Origin: Pollenia angustigena | Lineage: Eukaryota > Arthropoda > Insecta > Diptera > Polleniidae | Assembly: GCA_930367215.1 (NCBI GenBank) | Contig: OV884060.1 | Coordinates: 207,765,253 to 207,829,252, forward strand | DNA length: 64,000 bases | Reading direction: 5' to 3' | Part shown: one piece after another, positions 46,238-58,111 of the stretch | How the letters are laid out: each line of letters starts with the position of its first letter | Position numbering within the stretch: position 1 is the stretch's first letter | The notes under the pieces: model-generated | Database searches by the model: none | The model's input: only the letters and a program-made list of their open reading frames with translations | What the model was told of the DNA's origin: nothing | Program-made: the position numbers and the translations under genes

Positions 46238-46880
46238 TAAAAAACAAGTAAGAAAATATTCGACTACACCCAGAGAAAAAACATGTTTCAATATGGTCAC
46301 CTCCGACCACACTATTTTAAAAGAAAATTTTAAACATATTTTGTTTAATGTAACCATATTATTGTCAGTGATAACCATATTGTGGTTAAATAAGGCCTCC
46401 ATCAAGAAGCCCCAACCATATTATTGTTGCCTCCAAACATGATATTATCAATAATAACTGAAATTTGCTAAACACTTACAATAGCATGGTTGGTTTTCAA
46501 CCATAGTATGTTGCTCTTGGAAAAGGGAAAAATATTATTGTAAATTTCCAAACAAATTATTATCATATTTAGTCATAACATTTTTAGAGGCAACCATAAT
46601 ACGGTTGTGGGTTCTTGATGGAGGACTCATTCAACCCTGGTTGTCGCTGACAATTATATGGTTATATTAACCAAAATATGTTTAAAATTTTCTTTTAAAA
46701 TAGTGTGGTTGGAGGTGACCATATTTAAACATGTTTTTTCTCTACGTGTATGCGGAATCTTATATACCCTTCACCTTGGCTCGAAAGGGTGCTTATGAGT
46801 ACTTAATTTGATTTAACGATGTCTGCCCGTCCGTCTGTTTTCTGAAGACCCCAGAAAGGATGGGAAATAAGTTGTTATAT
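46238..46880. mobile_element. DINE-1-like fragment split by M1 MITE
   Basis: AAAAAACAAGTAAGAAAATA at 46238 and TGCGGAATCTTATATACCCT at 46751, followed by GTCTGCCCGTCCGTCTG (46818). The M1 copy lies between them. Confidence 0.6.
46265..46750. mobile_element. Palindromic MITE M1, copy 2
   Basis: Starts TACACCCAGAGAAAAAACAT and ends GTTTTTTCTCTACGTGTA. 486 bp, with the same internal ACCATA/TATGGT motifs as copy 1. Confidence 0.9.
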
Positions 46881-47386
46881 ATGTACATTAGGGTGTCCCA
46901 AAATATTTTTTCTTTCTGAATTTCATAGGTGCTCAATTAAAATTTAAAAGCTTATAGGATAAAGTATTTTTGGTTTTTGTTTAAGAATTTTCGGAATAGG
47001 TTTAGAGGTCGCGCAAATGGAGTTTTCATAAAAAAAACGGAGTTTTCGGCCTTTTTTAACTTTACTCATAACTTGGTTAATACCACGAGTTTCTTCACTC
47101 CTGAGGAAACAGTTTTAAAGTAAAATATCCAGGCTTTATTCCTGTGTGAAAAAACTATAAGTTTTGGTGATGAGTTTACTCATTCATATACCCTTAATTA
47201 CAATTTTTCGTAATTTTTTAAAAAAGTTTGCAATAACGCTTTACAACTTTTTAAGTTTAAATAAAAACGAAAAAAACTAATGATGCAGTTTGAAAGACAA
47301 ATTAATTCTTATTAATAAGAATAAACAATTTTTAAATTTTTTCTTACCGTTCCTGAGTTATACCCGTTTTTATCTTTATACCCAGT

Positions 47387-48722
47387 CAGTGTTGCCACTT
47401 TGTGGGTAATTACCCGAATTTGGTATAATTTTTACTGTAGTGGGTAGAGCGTGGGTAATTTCTCTTAGGTGTAATTGAGGTGTAATTTAAAATTCTTGCT
47501 TCCGATACCTAAATAAAATCAAGATTCGATATCAGTGACGACATTTATTTCCCTTTATATATTGTTGATAAAAAATGCACAGTCTTCTGAACCAAAGTCT
47601 CCATTTTTTTTAAGAAAAGTCTTCAATCAATAAATATATATTTTCAAAAGATCAATGACGAATGTCGCAAGATGAATTCTTAGATTTGGATAGAGATGGC
47701 TATCATAGTGATTTAGAACCTTAAAGTCTATGGAAAAAAATTATTTAAACTAAAAACTAGCCTGGGGGAAGATATGTTTCCAATATTCCAATATATAATT
47801 AATTTTATTTTTATCTGGCAACTTTCAAATGCTTTAGTTTGAAGAATATTTAACGCCCTTAAAACTAAATAACGAAAGGGACAGTTCTACTTTACAGTTT
47901 ACTAAATAAGTATAAAAGGTATTTCTTAAGACCTAAAACTTAAACAAAAAAAAAATTAATATTAATCGCAGATAATTACACGACATTACCATTTGAAACT
48001 GATTTCAAACAAATAGGAACCGCGCCTGTCCTTGACGAAACGCATTGCAGACGTCCAATTTTGTTTCTCTTTTTCGAGCATTGTTGATGCACAATGTTGA
48101 CCTCCAAGACGTCAATTGTTGCTAGCACAAACCAGTGACTTCAGAGCCCTACGGAAAACAAACATGAGGTGTCACATCGCACGGCCTAAAAGTCTAATTG
48201 ACACTTTATCATTTCTATATCAACACATTGCCTTTATTTGTGAAAAATAAGTTTCGTCATTTAAATCATAAAGTTGCGATAATCGATGGCTCATTTTAGA
48301 TAATTTGGTGGCGTTTTTCATGCATGAATCTATTCATGATGATGTGACTAAGCAAAAATTTAAAGCAGTATGACAGTTCGTTTGACTGCTAACCTTTCGT
48401 AAGCGCTACGAGGCTAATAAACTCTTATTAAAAAGGAATGGCAATCAGCATTTTGGACTTTCCTAACTCAGCTAACTCATTATTTTAGGAGTTTTATTTT
48501 ATGTTTTTTTTATGCTTTTAAGTTTTTAATATTATTTTTGTTAATTTATTTTAAATTACAATAAGAATCTTAACAGTTTGGCTCTTCTTTCAATGAGTCT
48601 GTTGTGTTTTTGCTTCTTTCAGTAAATAAAACTACAATTTTATATCAGGTGTAGTTTCATTTAAATCGGGTAATTTTGCTTCAACTCAAGTGTAATTTTG
48701 AATTTTGCTGGTGGTAACACTG
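47387..48722. mobile_element. hAT-type element, 1.34 kb, TSD TACCCAGT
   Basis: Left end CAGTGTTGCCAC, right end GTGGTAACACTG; perfect 8-bp TSD TACCCAGT (47379-47386 and 48723-48730). Near both ends GGGTAATT/GTGTAATTT motifs repeat. The interior is decayed; a minus-strand stretch near 48210-48310 (SHRLSQLYDLNDETYF) may be transposase relic. The terminus resembles that of the 18702 hAT. Confidence 0.9.
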
Positions 48723-48842
48723 TACCCAGTATTTGTTATTATAAGCTGTTTGCCAGTTCACCAATCTTACCCAATTAACAAAAAAAAAATCTTTTCTTTT
48801 GCTCTGTGAAAAATCATTTATTGCGGTTCTTGCTATGTAGTT

Positions 48843-49535
48843 AAATACCTTGCAATAAGTTCTGGTAATCAGTTTCAGAAGTTGTGACATTAATATAAGT
48901 ATAAGCCAAAGCGACACCTCGTTCTGCCACATCATTTACTACTTGTAATTGTTGAACTTTTTTCTGTGCCTCTTGAAATGACTTGTTGGCTTTCCAATTC
49001 TGTGGATCAATTTTTAAAAAATCGATTGAAATATTGCAAACTTTAAAAAAAGTTAGACTGGCTTTTGAAATGAATTGTTGAATTTCTTTATTTCCAAAGT
49101 TTTCTTCTGTTAAAGTTACATTTGCTACTTTATAATCGCTGCATGAAGTATCTGCAAGTTTTTTTGTCATTAAGTGCTAAGTTTTGGTGTCGATACGATC
49201 ACCAAAAAACGCTGGGGCAGCCAATTTCGGAGTAAAGTACCACTGATGACCTAGAAAAGTTAAAGCGAGGCTTTTGCAACTGCTTTATTAATAATTTTAT
49301 AACTATCCAATTCCTTTAATAGGCTCAGATCATTGAGAGGAGCGTATCGAGGGCACTGGCAGAGGTACCAATATTTGATATTTATTCTTAAAATAAATGA
49401 ACTAAATTCAAGCAAGGCATCAACTGTTGACTTGTATATATAAAAATGCAACTGGTTTCGGAAAATGCATATTTTCAAAGAATAGATAATTTTCATTATC
49501 CAGCGAGCCCGATTGATAGCTCCTGGAGCACACAT
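48843..49535 (-). pseudogene. Coding remnant of TIR transposon, 'VVNDVAERGV' protein
   Basis: Two adjacent frames (49535-49260, 49170-48843) join by frameshift and read in order CAPGAINRARWIMKIIYSLK, YLCQCPRYAPLNDLSLLKEL, a shifted LTFLGHQWYFTPKLAAPAFF, then FLKIDPQNWKANKSFQEAQK and VVNDVAERGVALAYTY. From memory, proteins with the RARWM...YLFR and VVNDxAERGV signature are widespread, uncharacterised invertebrate proteins. Its placement inside a TIR element supports a transposon origin. About 230 residues survive. Confidence 0.6.
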
Positions 49536-50168
49536 AAAATAGAAACTGAAAATGACAGCGTGTAACGGTTTAGATCAATAAATGTCAGAAGTAAATGACA
49601 GTTAAAACGTAACTATAAAAATTAATGGAAATATACAATAATTATAACGAAAAAAGTATCACCATTTTTAAGGTACAAACTATAAAAATAGTGAAACTCG
49701 GAAACTGTAGGACAAAATTCCATTTTTGTTTTCCTTAATTGTTTAGAACTTATCGGTATTCAAAACCGCGTCACTAGCTTTTTTTTACCTTTAATATAAA
49801 TTTGAAAATAATAAACCGTTTTTTACAGAATTTGTTAAAAAATTACAAAAGAACTTAATATGTGGAATCGTAATGGACAAAAATATTGCCGGAACTTAAA
49901 GTTTTTGCATATGGAAATAAAGCTTGGGAAATGTTCTTTAGAAATATTCGGTCAAAAAATTTAATGAACGTGGTTATTGACAAAGTTATGAGTCAAGTTT
50001 GAAAAAAGGCCGAAAACCCCGATTTTTAACAAAGACTTGATTTGCGCGACCTCTAAACCTCTAAACCTAAAAATCTAAAAAAATTCAAAAATACTGGCAC
50101 CTATAAGCTTTCAAATTATGCTTGAGCCTCTGACAAAAAAAAAAAATTTGGGACACCCTAATGTACAT

Positions 50169-51580
50169 ATTTCCAACACATAATCCCCCTCAAATATATT
50201 AAAAACCTCTCTAAAAATCAAAAACCTCTTAATGTTCCCCATTTGATTTCATTATCATGCAAACAAAAGACATACATTTCGTTCGAAAAATCATAACAAA
50301 ATTTATGAAATATGCATACAAAATCTAAAGTGCACCATCATCATTATCAACATCTCGCAGATTTGTTATTTTTACACACATTAAAATTAGCTAACAAATC
50401 GTTACAAATCTGCCCATCCAGACATGCAACTCGTACAATAAACCTCCCTTTTCTGACTGATGCTGCCTTTTTATCTCTGCCCAAAAAGCCACAGCCACAG
50501 ACAACATTTAACTATTTGGAAAATTAAATGATCCTTAACTAGCAGCCATCATAAATCAAACTATAGAAACAAAAAGCAACAGAAAAAAAAATCCAAAAAG
50601 AGATAAAAATGATTTGTTTTGGCTCGTTTTCTCATACAAAATAAACAAACAAACAAACAAGCAGACAGACAGACAAATAGACAAAAGCAAATAAAAACCG
50701 CATCACACCAGAATGCAACCAGCCATCCATTCAACTTTGAGCAGACAAAAGAGTCTGATCTGAAAAATCATACATGACTTGTATTCGTTTAATGCCTTTA
50801 ACTCCTTTTTGTCTATTGTTAAATTAACAAATCCTTTGAGAATTGATTTGTGCACGCCAATAATAAACTCCCATTCAAAAAACAAAAAATGGCAAAACAT
50901 TAAATCTCATGTAGACATTGATGTTTCTGTTGGGAAATCTAGAACTTGTCTTTTAAGGGGTGAATAAGGGCTTCGCTTTCAATTCCCCACCCCGAGTTTT
51001 CTGTCAAAATTATAAAATTGTTCCAGCTCTTGAGCCTTTAATACTGAAATGTTTAAGTGAATAACATAATCAGCTCATAATCAAAATATTACGTCGTTTT
51101 GGGTTTTAAGGGATTATGAAAATTGAAATCAAGGATTTTCAGTGTATTAAAAAAATTAAATTATAACGATGTTTGTTTCTTAAAAATAAAAAAGAAAACG
51201 TTGAAAAGGGTGGATAATTTTTGATGGGAATACAAAAATTTAGAAACAAAAAACTAAAATGACTTAAATGGGAAAATTAAAAACTTTTATAAGTATTTAG
51301 AACAGTAGTGGGCAATACACATACACACTTTGGTATTTATGCAAATAATAATTGGCTTGCTTTAATATATATAGGGCATCAACAAATTCTCTGCTCTTTA
51401 CTCGATCATTAGCTAGGGTCTTTGCTTGGTTCCAAGTCACATTATGAGATTTGCATTCGTTTTAATCATTCTTATCCATGTGTTTCGGGGCCTTCTAGGA
51501 TTTCTATGGCCCTGTGGATTCCAGTCTAGTGCATGCCTTGCAATTTCGGCAGGTGGCCTTCTAAGGATGTGACCTATCCA
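50169..51580. other. A+T-rich DNA, no gene seen
   Basis: ACAAACAAACAAACAAG and CAGACAGACAGAC short repeats near 50645-50675. Short ORFs show no motif. Confidence 0.4.
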
Positions 51581-51604
51581 AGTCCATTTGCGCCTGCAGA
51601 TTTC

Positions 51605-52433
51605 CTACTCGATTGGTTTGCAGTTAGCCCTTAAGTGCAGTTGTTCATTGGTTACCCAGTTTGGCCAGAAAATTCGCAAAACTTGTTTGAGGCATTTATT
51701 GCAGAAAGATTGCAATTTCCTGCGTGTAGCTTGCGTTGTGCTCCAGGTGCTGCAACCATACAGCAGTACCCATTTAACACTACAGTTAAAGATCTTCAGC
51801 TTTGTGGTTGTGGTTATATTGTTCGCCCTCCATGTTCTATGCAGGGAATGGAATGCGGTCCGGGCTTTGTTGATTCTGTCAGTTGTATCGGCACTGGAGC
51901 CTCCGTCTTTACAAATTGTACTGCCGAGATACGATAAGGAGTCTACATCTTCGATTAGCTGTCCTTGGAGTACTAGGGGAGTTGTGTTGCTAGTGCCAAT
52001 ACGCATTAGTTTAGTTTTCTTTATGTTTATTTTGAGGCCAACTTTATTTGCATTGATGGATAGGTGGTGAATCTTATGCGCCATATCGTCGAAGCGGTGT
52101 GTAAAAAGGCATATATCGTCAGCATAGTCGATATCATGCGGGTTTCCCTTGCTACTCAGAGCGTTCCAGAGTGCCGGTCTGGATACCGTGTCGAAGGCAC
52201 GTTCAAAGTCTACAAATAGTAAGTAAAGGCTGCTGTTGTACTCAATGGATTGCTCAATGATAATGCGGGTTGTGTTAATATGGTCAACACATGATCTTCC
52301 AGGTCGAAGGATAGTTTCCACAACCGCAGAAATTCGCTGTAGAATCAGGGATGATAACAATTTGTTGACTGCATTCAATAACGTGATGCCTCTCCAGTTA
52401 CTGCATTGCCTTAGATCACCCTAAGGCTTTAAT
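51605..52433 (-). pseudogene. LINE reverse transcriptase, internal deletion
   Basis: The minus strand reads CSNWRGITLLNAVNKLLSSL, RPGRSCVDHINTTRIIIEQS, LYLLFVDFERAFDTVSRPAL (first catalytic D block), then after GNP jumps to DIDYADDICLF (YADD box), INANKVGLKINIKKTKLM, SLSYLGSTICKDGG, and WVLLYGCSTW. Roughly 70 residues between ALWNAL and DIDYADD, including the expected QG region, are missing, but the frame stays open for about 270 codons. The clade is not resolved. Opposite-strand ORFs are shadows. Confidence 0.9.
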
Positions 52434-53390
52434 TAGTTTTTCTGTAATTTTTGAAAAGAAATAAAGAGAAGAGGCATAGAATGTTTTTATTTTACGACTG
52501 TCTTCGTCACATAAGCAGCATTTTGTTGCCCAAGATCGAGTACCGAGAAATTAAGAAACACCTTTAATTACTTTAGAGAATGAACCTTGTCAAGGGCTTG
52601 AAATTGCAAAATCTTCTAAATATCGCGAATGACTAGAGTTCTATTTCGTATAATGGAAACCTTTAGCTCCCACGAAGTAGATAGATATTAAGATACATAG
52701 ATAAAGCGTGTGCTACAACCCTAACAAGCTGTAGACAGAGTTACCTGTAAAACGATCTCTCGTACTGCGATCATTTTTTGCCAATTATGAGTATGTATTC
52801 TCTGGCAAATCATCATGATTAGATTCTTGTTTAATCAACGCTACCAAATTATCCAAATTTAATTTGAAAATCCGGCATCACCTCGTGCGGCTTACACAAA
52901 TCAATCCATCCGTAATTAAATCAAGCCGAAGCGGTATCAATAGTTCAGTAAGTACGGACATCCTTAAATCAAGTACAGAATGCTTGATTCAAATACGGAC
53001 TATAAAAGTGCCCCGTATTTAAAATAATCCGAAAAGAGGATTGACTTAATTAAAGGTGAGATAAAATTAATCTCAGACTGTGCTTGATTCCAGAATTTCT
53101 ATGACGGCTTAACCTCGATTTGTACTAGAAATAATCCCAAAGAGATTTTAGATTCACATGCTCAAAATTTGTTTTCTTAAATTTTAATGCCATCTTTTGA
53201 ATAAACTAATTTTTAGACCAGAATCTGTCTGTTTCAATTTCCTATTCCATCAGGCTCAAGCAGCCATTTTGTAAGGGGGTGTGGAGGTGCCTTATTTACG
53301 CTAAGTCACGTGCGAAGCCAATTATTCTGGTAGGTGATAAAGCACAAATTTCGAATAGTTCCATGATGGCTTCCTCGAGAAATTTCTGAC
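52434..53390. other. Unrecognised DNA, no gene seen
   Basis: Less A+T rich than average with TACGGAC/AAATCAAG phrases. No ORF or repeat match. Confidence 0.4.
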
Positions 53391-53879
53391 TACACCCAGA
53401 GAAAAAACATGTTTAAATATATTCACCTCCAACAAAACTATTTTTAAAGAAAATGTTAAACATTTATGTTTAATATAACCATACTATTGTCACCAACTAC
53501 CATATTATGGTTAAATTAGACCACCATCAAGAAGCCACAACCATATTATTGTAACCTCCAAACATAATATGGTTAATAATAACTAAAATATGATTAAGAC
53601 TTATAATAGCATGGTTGTTTTTCAACCATAGCATGTTGCTCTTAGAAAAGAGGAAAATACTATTGTTAATTTATAAACAAACTATTGTCATATTTAACCA
53701 TAACATGTTAAGAGGCACCCATAATATGGCTGTGGCTTCTTGATGGAGGTCTAATTAAACCATAATATTGTTGTCGGTGACAATTATATGGTTATATTAA
53801 ACATACAATTTTTAAAATTGTTTTAAAAATAGTTTTGTTGGAGGTGACCATATTTGAACATGTTTTTTCTCTGCGTGTA
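53391..53879. mobile_element. Palindromic MITE M1, copy 3
   Basis: Starts TACACCCAGAGAAAAAACAT and ends GTTTTTTCTCTGCGTGTA; 489 bp. Internal order matches copies 1 and 2. Confidence 0.9.
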
Positions 53880-54345
53880 TAAGGTCTTAAAATGGGACAG
53901 TTACATATCAGATATTCATATGACTCTCATCCATCCCGCAGAAGTCTTCCATCTCCAAAGAAGTAAAATAGCCGCTAGACTGATTATTTATGACGTCCAT
54001 TTGAGAACACGTTAAAACAGAATTCGCGAGGATGGTGATCTGTTGCTTTAAAAAGAAAATATTGTCTTGCAGTAGATAATAGAGCTTTTAGATAGTTAAT
54101 AACCAAAACGCACGATGTTAATTGTAAATGAAACTAAAAGTTTTCAGAGAACTGTTTATACTTTTATTATAGAAGGATCTTTGAAAATTATGTGTGAAAC
54201 AAAATATTGGCCAAATGCTCGCCACGGCTCCGTGGCATACCTCTATCTGATAGTCTATATTTTCAATGACTCTGAGACATTATTTAGGTTCAATGTCGTT
54301 AATGTGCCGAATTTTCGAATCCTTTATTATCTTAAATTGTTTTTG
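53880..54345. other. No gene seen
   Basis: The 79-codon ORF here has no motif. Confidence 0.35.
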
Positions 54346-54755
54346 GCTTATTGAAAAGAAAGAAAGAATTTCAACGGTGTCAAATCACATGATCTGGCCC
54401 CGGGAACTGTTTGGCCGACCTCATTTTCGAAACAGTACGGCCCGATGACGCCGCCAGCCCATAAACCGCACCAAACAGCCACCCTTTGTGGATGCATCGA
54501 CTTTTCCCCAATCACTCGTGGATTCTCATTTGCCAAAACGGGGCAATTCTGCTTGTTAACAAATGAATTTTGATTTGAATGCCCAATTCGTAAACGGCTT
54601 CAACAATCTTAACGCGCTTTCCCTATTGTTTACCTCTCCGTGGTTGAATTTGTCAAACGCTGAAACAAAGAAATGTCAAATTAAGTTGGGCCAAAAAGTT
54701 AACGTTAAGATGTGACTCACAATTAAGATCGTGCATTATGGTTGGACCACCCTTT
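54346..54755 (-). pseudogene. mariner relic, separate lineage
   Basis: On the minus strand a TIR-like end (GGTGGTCCAACCATAATGCA, near 54753) is followed by a decayed N-terminus, then NENPRVIGEKSMHPQRVAVW and WCGLWAGGVIGPYCFENEVG, and a jump to RSCDLTPLKFFL. The internal deletion junction differs from the one shared by the 3.4- and 14.5-kb copies. No catalytic triad remains. Confidence 0.8.
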
Positions 54756-54810
54756 AGTATGTGCATTGGCCACACAATCATGTATTTAATTTACCACCAG
54801 AGTGTTGGTA

Positions 54811-54925
54811 CACAGAAACAAATTTTTGCGCCAGTAAAAGAATTAATCAAAAATAAAATCAGTTTTAATTAAATATTTAATCAGGTGAATTAAATATTTA
54901 ATCAAGTGAATTAAACGTTTAATTG
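54811..54925. mobile_element. A+T-rich TIR element, partial
   Basis: Starts CACAGAAACAAATTTTTGCG and contains GAATTAAATATTTAATCA; the right end is missing. Confidence 0.5.
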
Positions 54926-55106
54926 AAAAATAAGTTGCGATGTCAGGAAAACCAAACGGGTTCTTTATAATTTCGATAAGTACTATAGAAACCGAAATCA
55001 AAATAAAGTGTACATTTGACGACCTTGAGGAGGTTGAACTGTGTAATGAAAAAAACTGTTAATTGTCTTGAAAATAAAAAAAATTGGACGTCCCCGTATT
55101 TTCAAG

Positions 55107-55219
55107 TTTAATGACGAGCGCAATACTCACTCGTTAAACTTATATTTAAAACAAAAATTAATTTTGAAATTTTGTTTTAAATATAAGATAAACGAACGTG
55201 TTTTGCGCTCGTCATCAAA
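55107..55219. repeat. 113-bp perfect-type hairpin
   Basis: TTAATGACGAGCGCAA and TTGCGCTCGTCATCAA, then CTTATATTTAAAACAAAA with its complement, form a near-continuous inverted repeat with a loop of about 10 bases. No TSD was seen. It could be a minimal MITE. Confidence 0.75.
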
Positions 55220-55545
55220 AACACTCAGGAGAGTTTGGCGATTTTTCTGATGCCTTTGCAATTGATTTTGGTTTTTTTTTTTTTTTTTTTGATTAAAATG
55301 GTTTTTATATGTTTTTTTTTTTTTTAAATTTGACACAATTTTTTTTTTTATAAAATTAAAAATTTTTCTAAATTTGGCGATTTTTTCTTTATTTTTTTTA
55401 TTAGTTTTTCTATGAACTTTGTGATTTCAGCGTTTTCCTGTGGATTTTTTTTTTCAAATAAAGTGTTTAATTTTCGAGCCAAATGTGATTGATCGCATTT
55501 TTTTTTGCTATGTAATACAGTGTAATGTAAAGCAAATCTTATTAA

Positions 55546-55987
55546 CCCTTCTGCATCCCTTGGATATGTGCCCTTCCTATGATCCTTTGGGTCAATATGA
55601 CCCAACAATAAAATGTTAACATCATTTCATATTTAAGTGTAATAAAAACAAAAGCGATTCTATTGATTATTTGACCGAACAAATTATTGATCGATGATTC
55701 TGAATGAAGATGAACTCAATTCAATAGAAAACAAATTTTAAAGTGGAATTAAACTTGCAATATCGCACGTTGGGTTATATTGACCCAAAGGATATTAAAT
55801 GTGTGTAAATCGTGTTTTTTGGAGGGGGAAGGAAAAACTAAAATTTTATTATTTTCATTTAAATTTATAATCTTTGTCCCTGTAATGGATAAATTGAAGT
55901 TTCACGTCCATATCTTATATTTAAAGGGACAAATTTTGCGTTTGAAAACCAAAATTGGGTCAAATTGACCCAAGGAGTGCAGAAGGG
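55546..55987. mobile_element. piggyBac-like MITE (TTAA), 442 bp
   Basis: Ends CCCTTCTGCATCCCTTGG and CCAAGGAGTGCAGAAGGG, flanked by TTAA (55542-55545 and 55988-55991). Three internal copies of a GGGTCAA..TTGACCC palindrome lie at about 55587-55601, 55771-55788 and 55956-55972. CCC-starting TIRs at TTAA are typical of piggyBac MITEs. Overlapping ORFs are not genes. Confidence 0.9.
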
Positions 55988-56011
55988 TTAAGCAAACCCT
56001 GTAAAAAATGG

Positions 56012-56420
56012 AGCTTCCAACGAAGCAGGTTTGTAAGGGAGAAACATAAGAGTTACGCTTACCATTGCGCATACGGAAGACATGAATTTTATATGGCGAG
56101 TTCCCACTTTGAAGCAAGACATTTTTGACACATAAAGCGCTTTGTTCAGCGCATTTAAAAATTGTTCCATGTAACGATCAGCTTTACACACTGAATGTTT
56201 TGATACCGTTATTTTGTAGTATTCTCCCTTACAAACCTGCTTCGCAGTAAGGGAATGCCGTAGCACTTGAAATGTTTTTTTTTTTTTTATAAAAGTTGTT
56301 GAGAGTTCTTTCACTTACTTTACTGCATTTCTGTATGTCTTATTGCGTAGGGCATAATTCTGCGCTTATTTTTTAAATGTTCCCTTACTGCTTCGCAAAA
56401 TTATAAAATTTTTTATTGGG
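56012..56420. repeat. Inverted and shared repeat
   Basis: GAAGCAGGTTTGTAAGGGAG (56015) is inverted at 56223 (CTCCCTTACAAACCTGCTTC). Bases 56225-56420 match 44180-44360. The 108-codon minus ORF lies within it and shows no motif. Confidence 0.7.
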
Positions 56421-57520
56421 AATGTTCTTGTCAAACTTATTAAAAAAAAAACCAAAGAAATATTTGCCAACTCATTAAAAAACATTTCTTTTCAATGAAA
56501 TTTTAGTTTATTCACATTTTTTCCAAACGACTTTGACAATAAAACGAAAAATTCCAATAAAAACGCCTTCCTGTAATCAGTTTAGGCCCTAATAATAAAA
56601 CCTTTTATAAACTCCTTTTTTATTTCAATTTTATATTTATATTGTTCCTATTCCCAACACAAAAATCACTTTGTTTTGCCAACACAACAGAGGAAATCGG
56701 CTAAAATACACAAAAAATTTGTTTGATAACAAAAAAAAAAAAACAAAAACATTCCTGCTGCCAAGTGTGCAAATGAATTTTGCACACACATCCTGTGGTT
56801 GTGTTGCATGCCACTGCAACTGTTTCGAACAAAAACCTAAAGAACAATTGGCAACAGGACAACAAAACAAACAAACTTATAATAGAAACAAAAAAATGTC
56901 AAAATTTTTTCCTAATAAAATTTTTTTGGTTTCAAATTATGATGGATCCTAAAGAGCCCAATTTATATTAAAGCAAAATATTATTGTTAAGGACAAAAAA
57001 AAAGGAAAACAAACACTAAAAACATTTTACAGAAGTCCTTTTGTAAACTGCAGGATGCAGGACAAAACCCAAAACAGAAGTTACTTTGTCATGCAAGAGA
57101 CAAAAACTACGAAAAAAAAGGAGCAAAATTTTTCAAAACCACACACAAATCGAGGCAATTTGTGACAATAACAACCAAAACATTTTGTTGTGGCTTTAGT
57201 TTTCTTGTTTTTTCGGTTGCATATAACTTTGTTTCAAATTAGATGACTCTGGCAGCATAATAAGTCAGATTATTTCATATTCTAAAAATTGCTGTTGGTT
57301 TATAAAATTTCTCTTTTGTGTTTTTGTGCCACAGTTTTTGTGTTAATGTTTGTGGCTTGTGTGGCTTCTGAAAAGTTTTACATAAAAACAGGAGGTTCTT
57401 GTCGTATTTATCCAGAACCTGAGTACAAATTAAGTGACTTTACAAATTAGCTTAAATATTCTCTAAGTAATGATTGTAACGCAGATACCCTTTTATTTGG
57501 AACACCAATCGCTAGATGTG
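56421..57520. other. A+T-rich DNA, no gene seen
   Basis: Short overlapping ORFs on both strands around 56640-56970 show no conserved motif. Confidence 0.4.
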
Positions 57521-57524
57521 AAGT

Positions 57525-57660
57525 TGAGTAGTGAAGGACAAAAGGCCAACTGGTCCAGATGAAATCCTCTCCGTATTCTTAAAACTCATAAACGGTGATG
57601 CTCTACTTGTGACACTTTTTTAACTACATTTATGATACAGGCCTATGCCCACTTAAGGTG
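57525..57660 (+). pseudogene. LINE reverse transcriptase N-terminal scrap
   Basis: Reads KDKRPTGPDEILSVFLKLIN, then GDALLVTLF, a frameshift, and NYIYDTGLCPL: the conserved start of a non-LTR RT domain (GPDEI...LK). It probably belongs with the C-terminal piece at 58178-58807, with the DNA between them replaced by other insertions. Confidence 0.75.
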
Positions 57661-57803
57661 TTTTAAGTTGTATGACCAAATTTAAAATTGTTTTGATTCC
57701 AGTTCGCCGGGCAGATTTTTGTTCCTTTATATTAAAATCATAAAGAAGTTGAATTTGGAAAGAATCAGATAACGTTTAGTGGTCGATCGAGATGCGTCTA
57801 GAG

Positions 57804-58007
57804 CAGTGATAACCACTCCATAGACTCGCGAGCCAGTCAATAATCGTATTTTTCACACAGACACGGTCGGCAATTCACATGTATATTACAACTTTGTTCG
57901 TTTCAAAACATCAGACTATCATCAGTCTCTGCGACCGCACACAAGCACATAATATCTTTGTGTGCGTGCGTTCGGGGCTTTTTTAGTTCGGGGCTTGGTT
58001 ATTACTG
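57804..58007. mobile_element. 204-bp hAT MITE, copy 2
   Basis: CAGTGATAACCA terminus and perfect 8-bp TSD GTCTAGAG (57796-57803 and 58008-58015). Differs from copy 1 at about six positions over 204 bp. Confidence 0.95.
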
Positions 58008-58111
58008 GTCTAGAGCCAATATTTCTACACACATTAGATTTTTCTGCTTTTTCCGGGTAATTTTCCGTTATTACGCCATCTAAAACAAAGATCATGAAAG
58101 TTTGACACTAT

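Larger units (their letters stand above)
46889..50160 (-). mobile_element. 3.27-kb TIR transposon (8-bp TSD ATGTACAT)
   Basis: The ends TAGGGTGTCCCAAA and TTTGGGACACCCTA are inverted, and imperfect inversion runs about 170 bp inward (AAGCTTATAGG, GGTTTAGAGGTCGCGCAAAT, TTTTCGGCCTTTTTT). ATGTACAT flanks both sides (46881-46888, 50161-50168), though that octamer is itself a palindrome. Coding remnants lie at 48843-49535 on the minus strand. Eight-bp TSD and a TAGGG terminus would fit hAT or another 8-bp superfamily. A different hAT sits inside. Confidence 0.85.

Noticed and set aside
51588..52070. 160-codon plus-strand ORF
   Set aside because: It is the antisense shadow of the LINE reverse transcriptase read on the minus strand with clear RT motifs.
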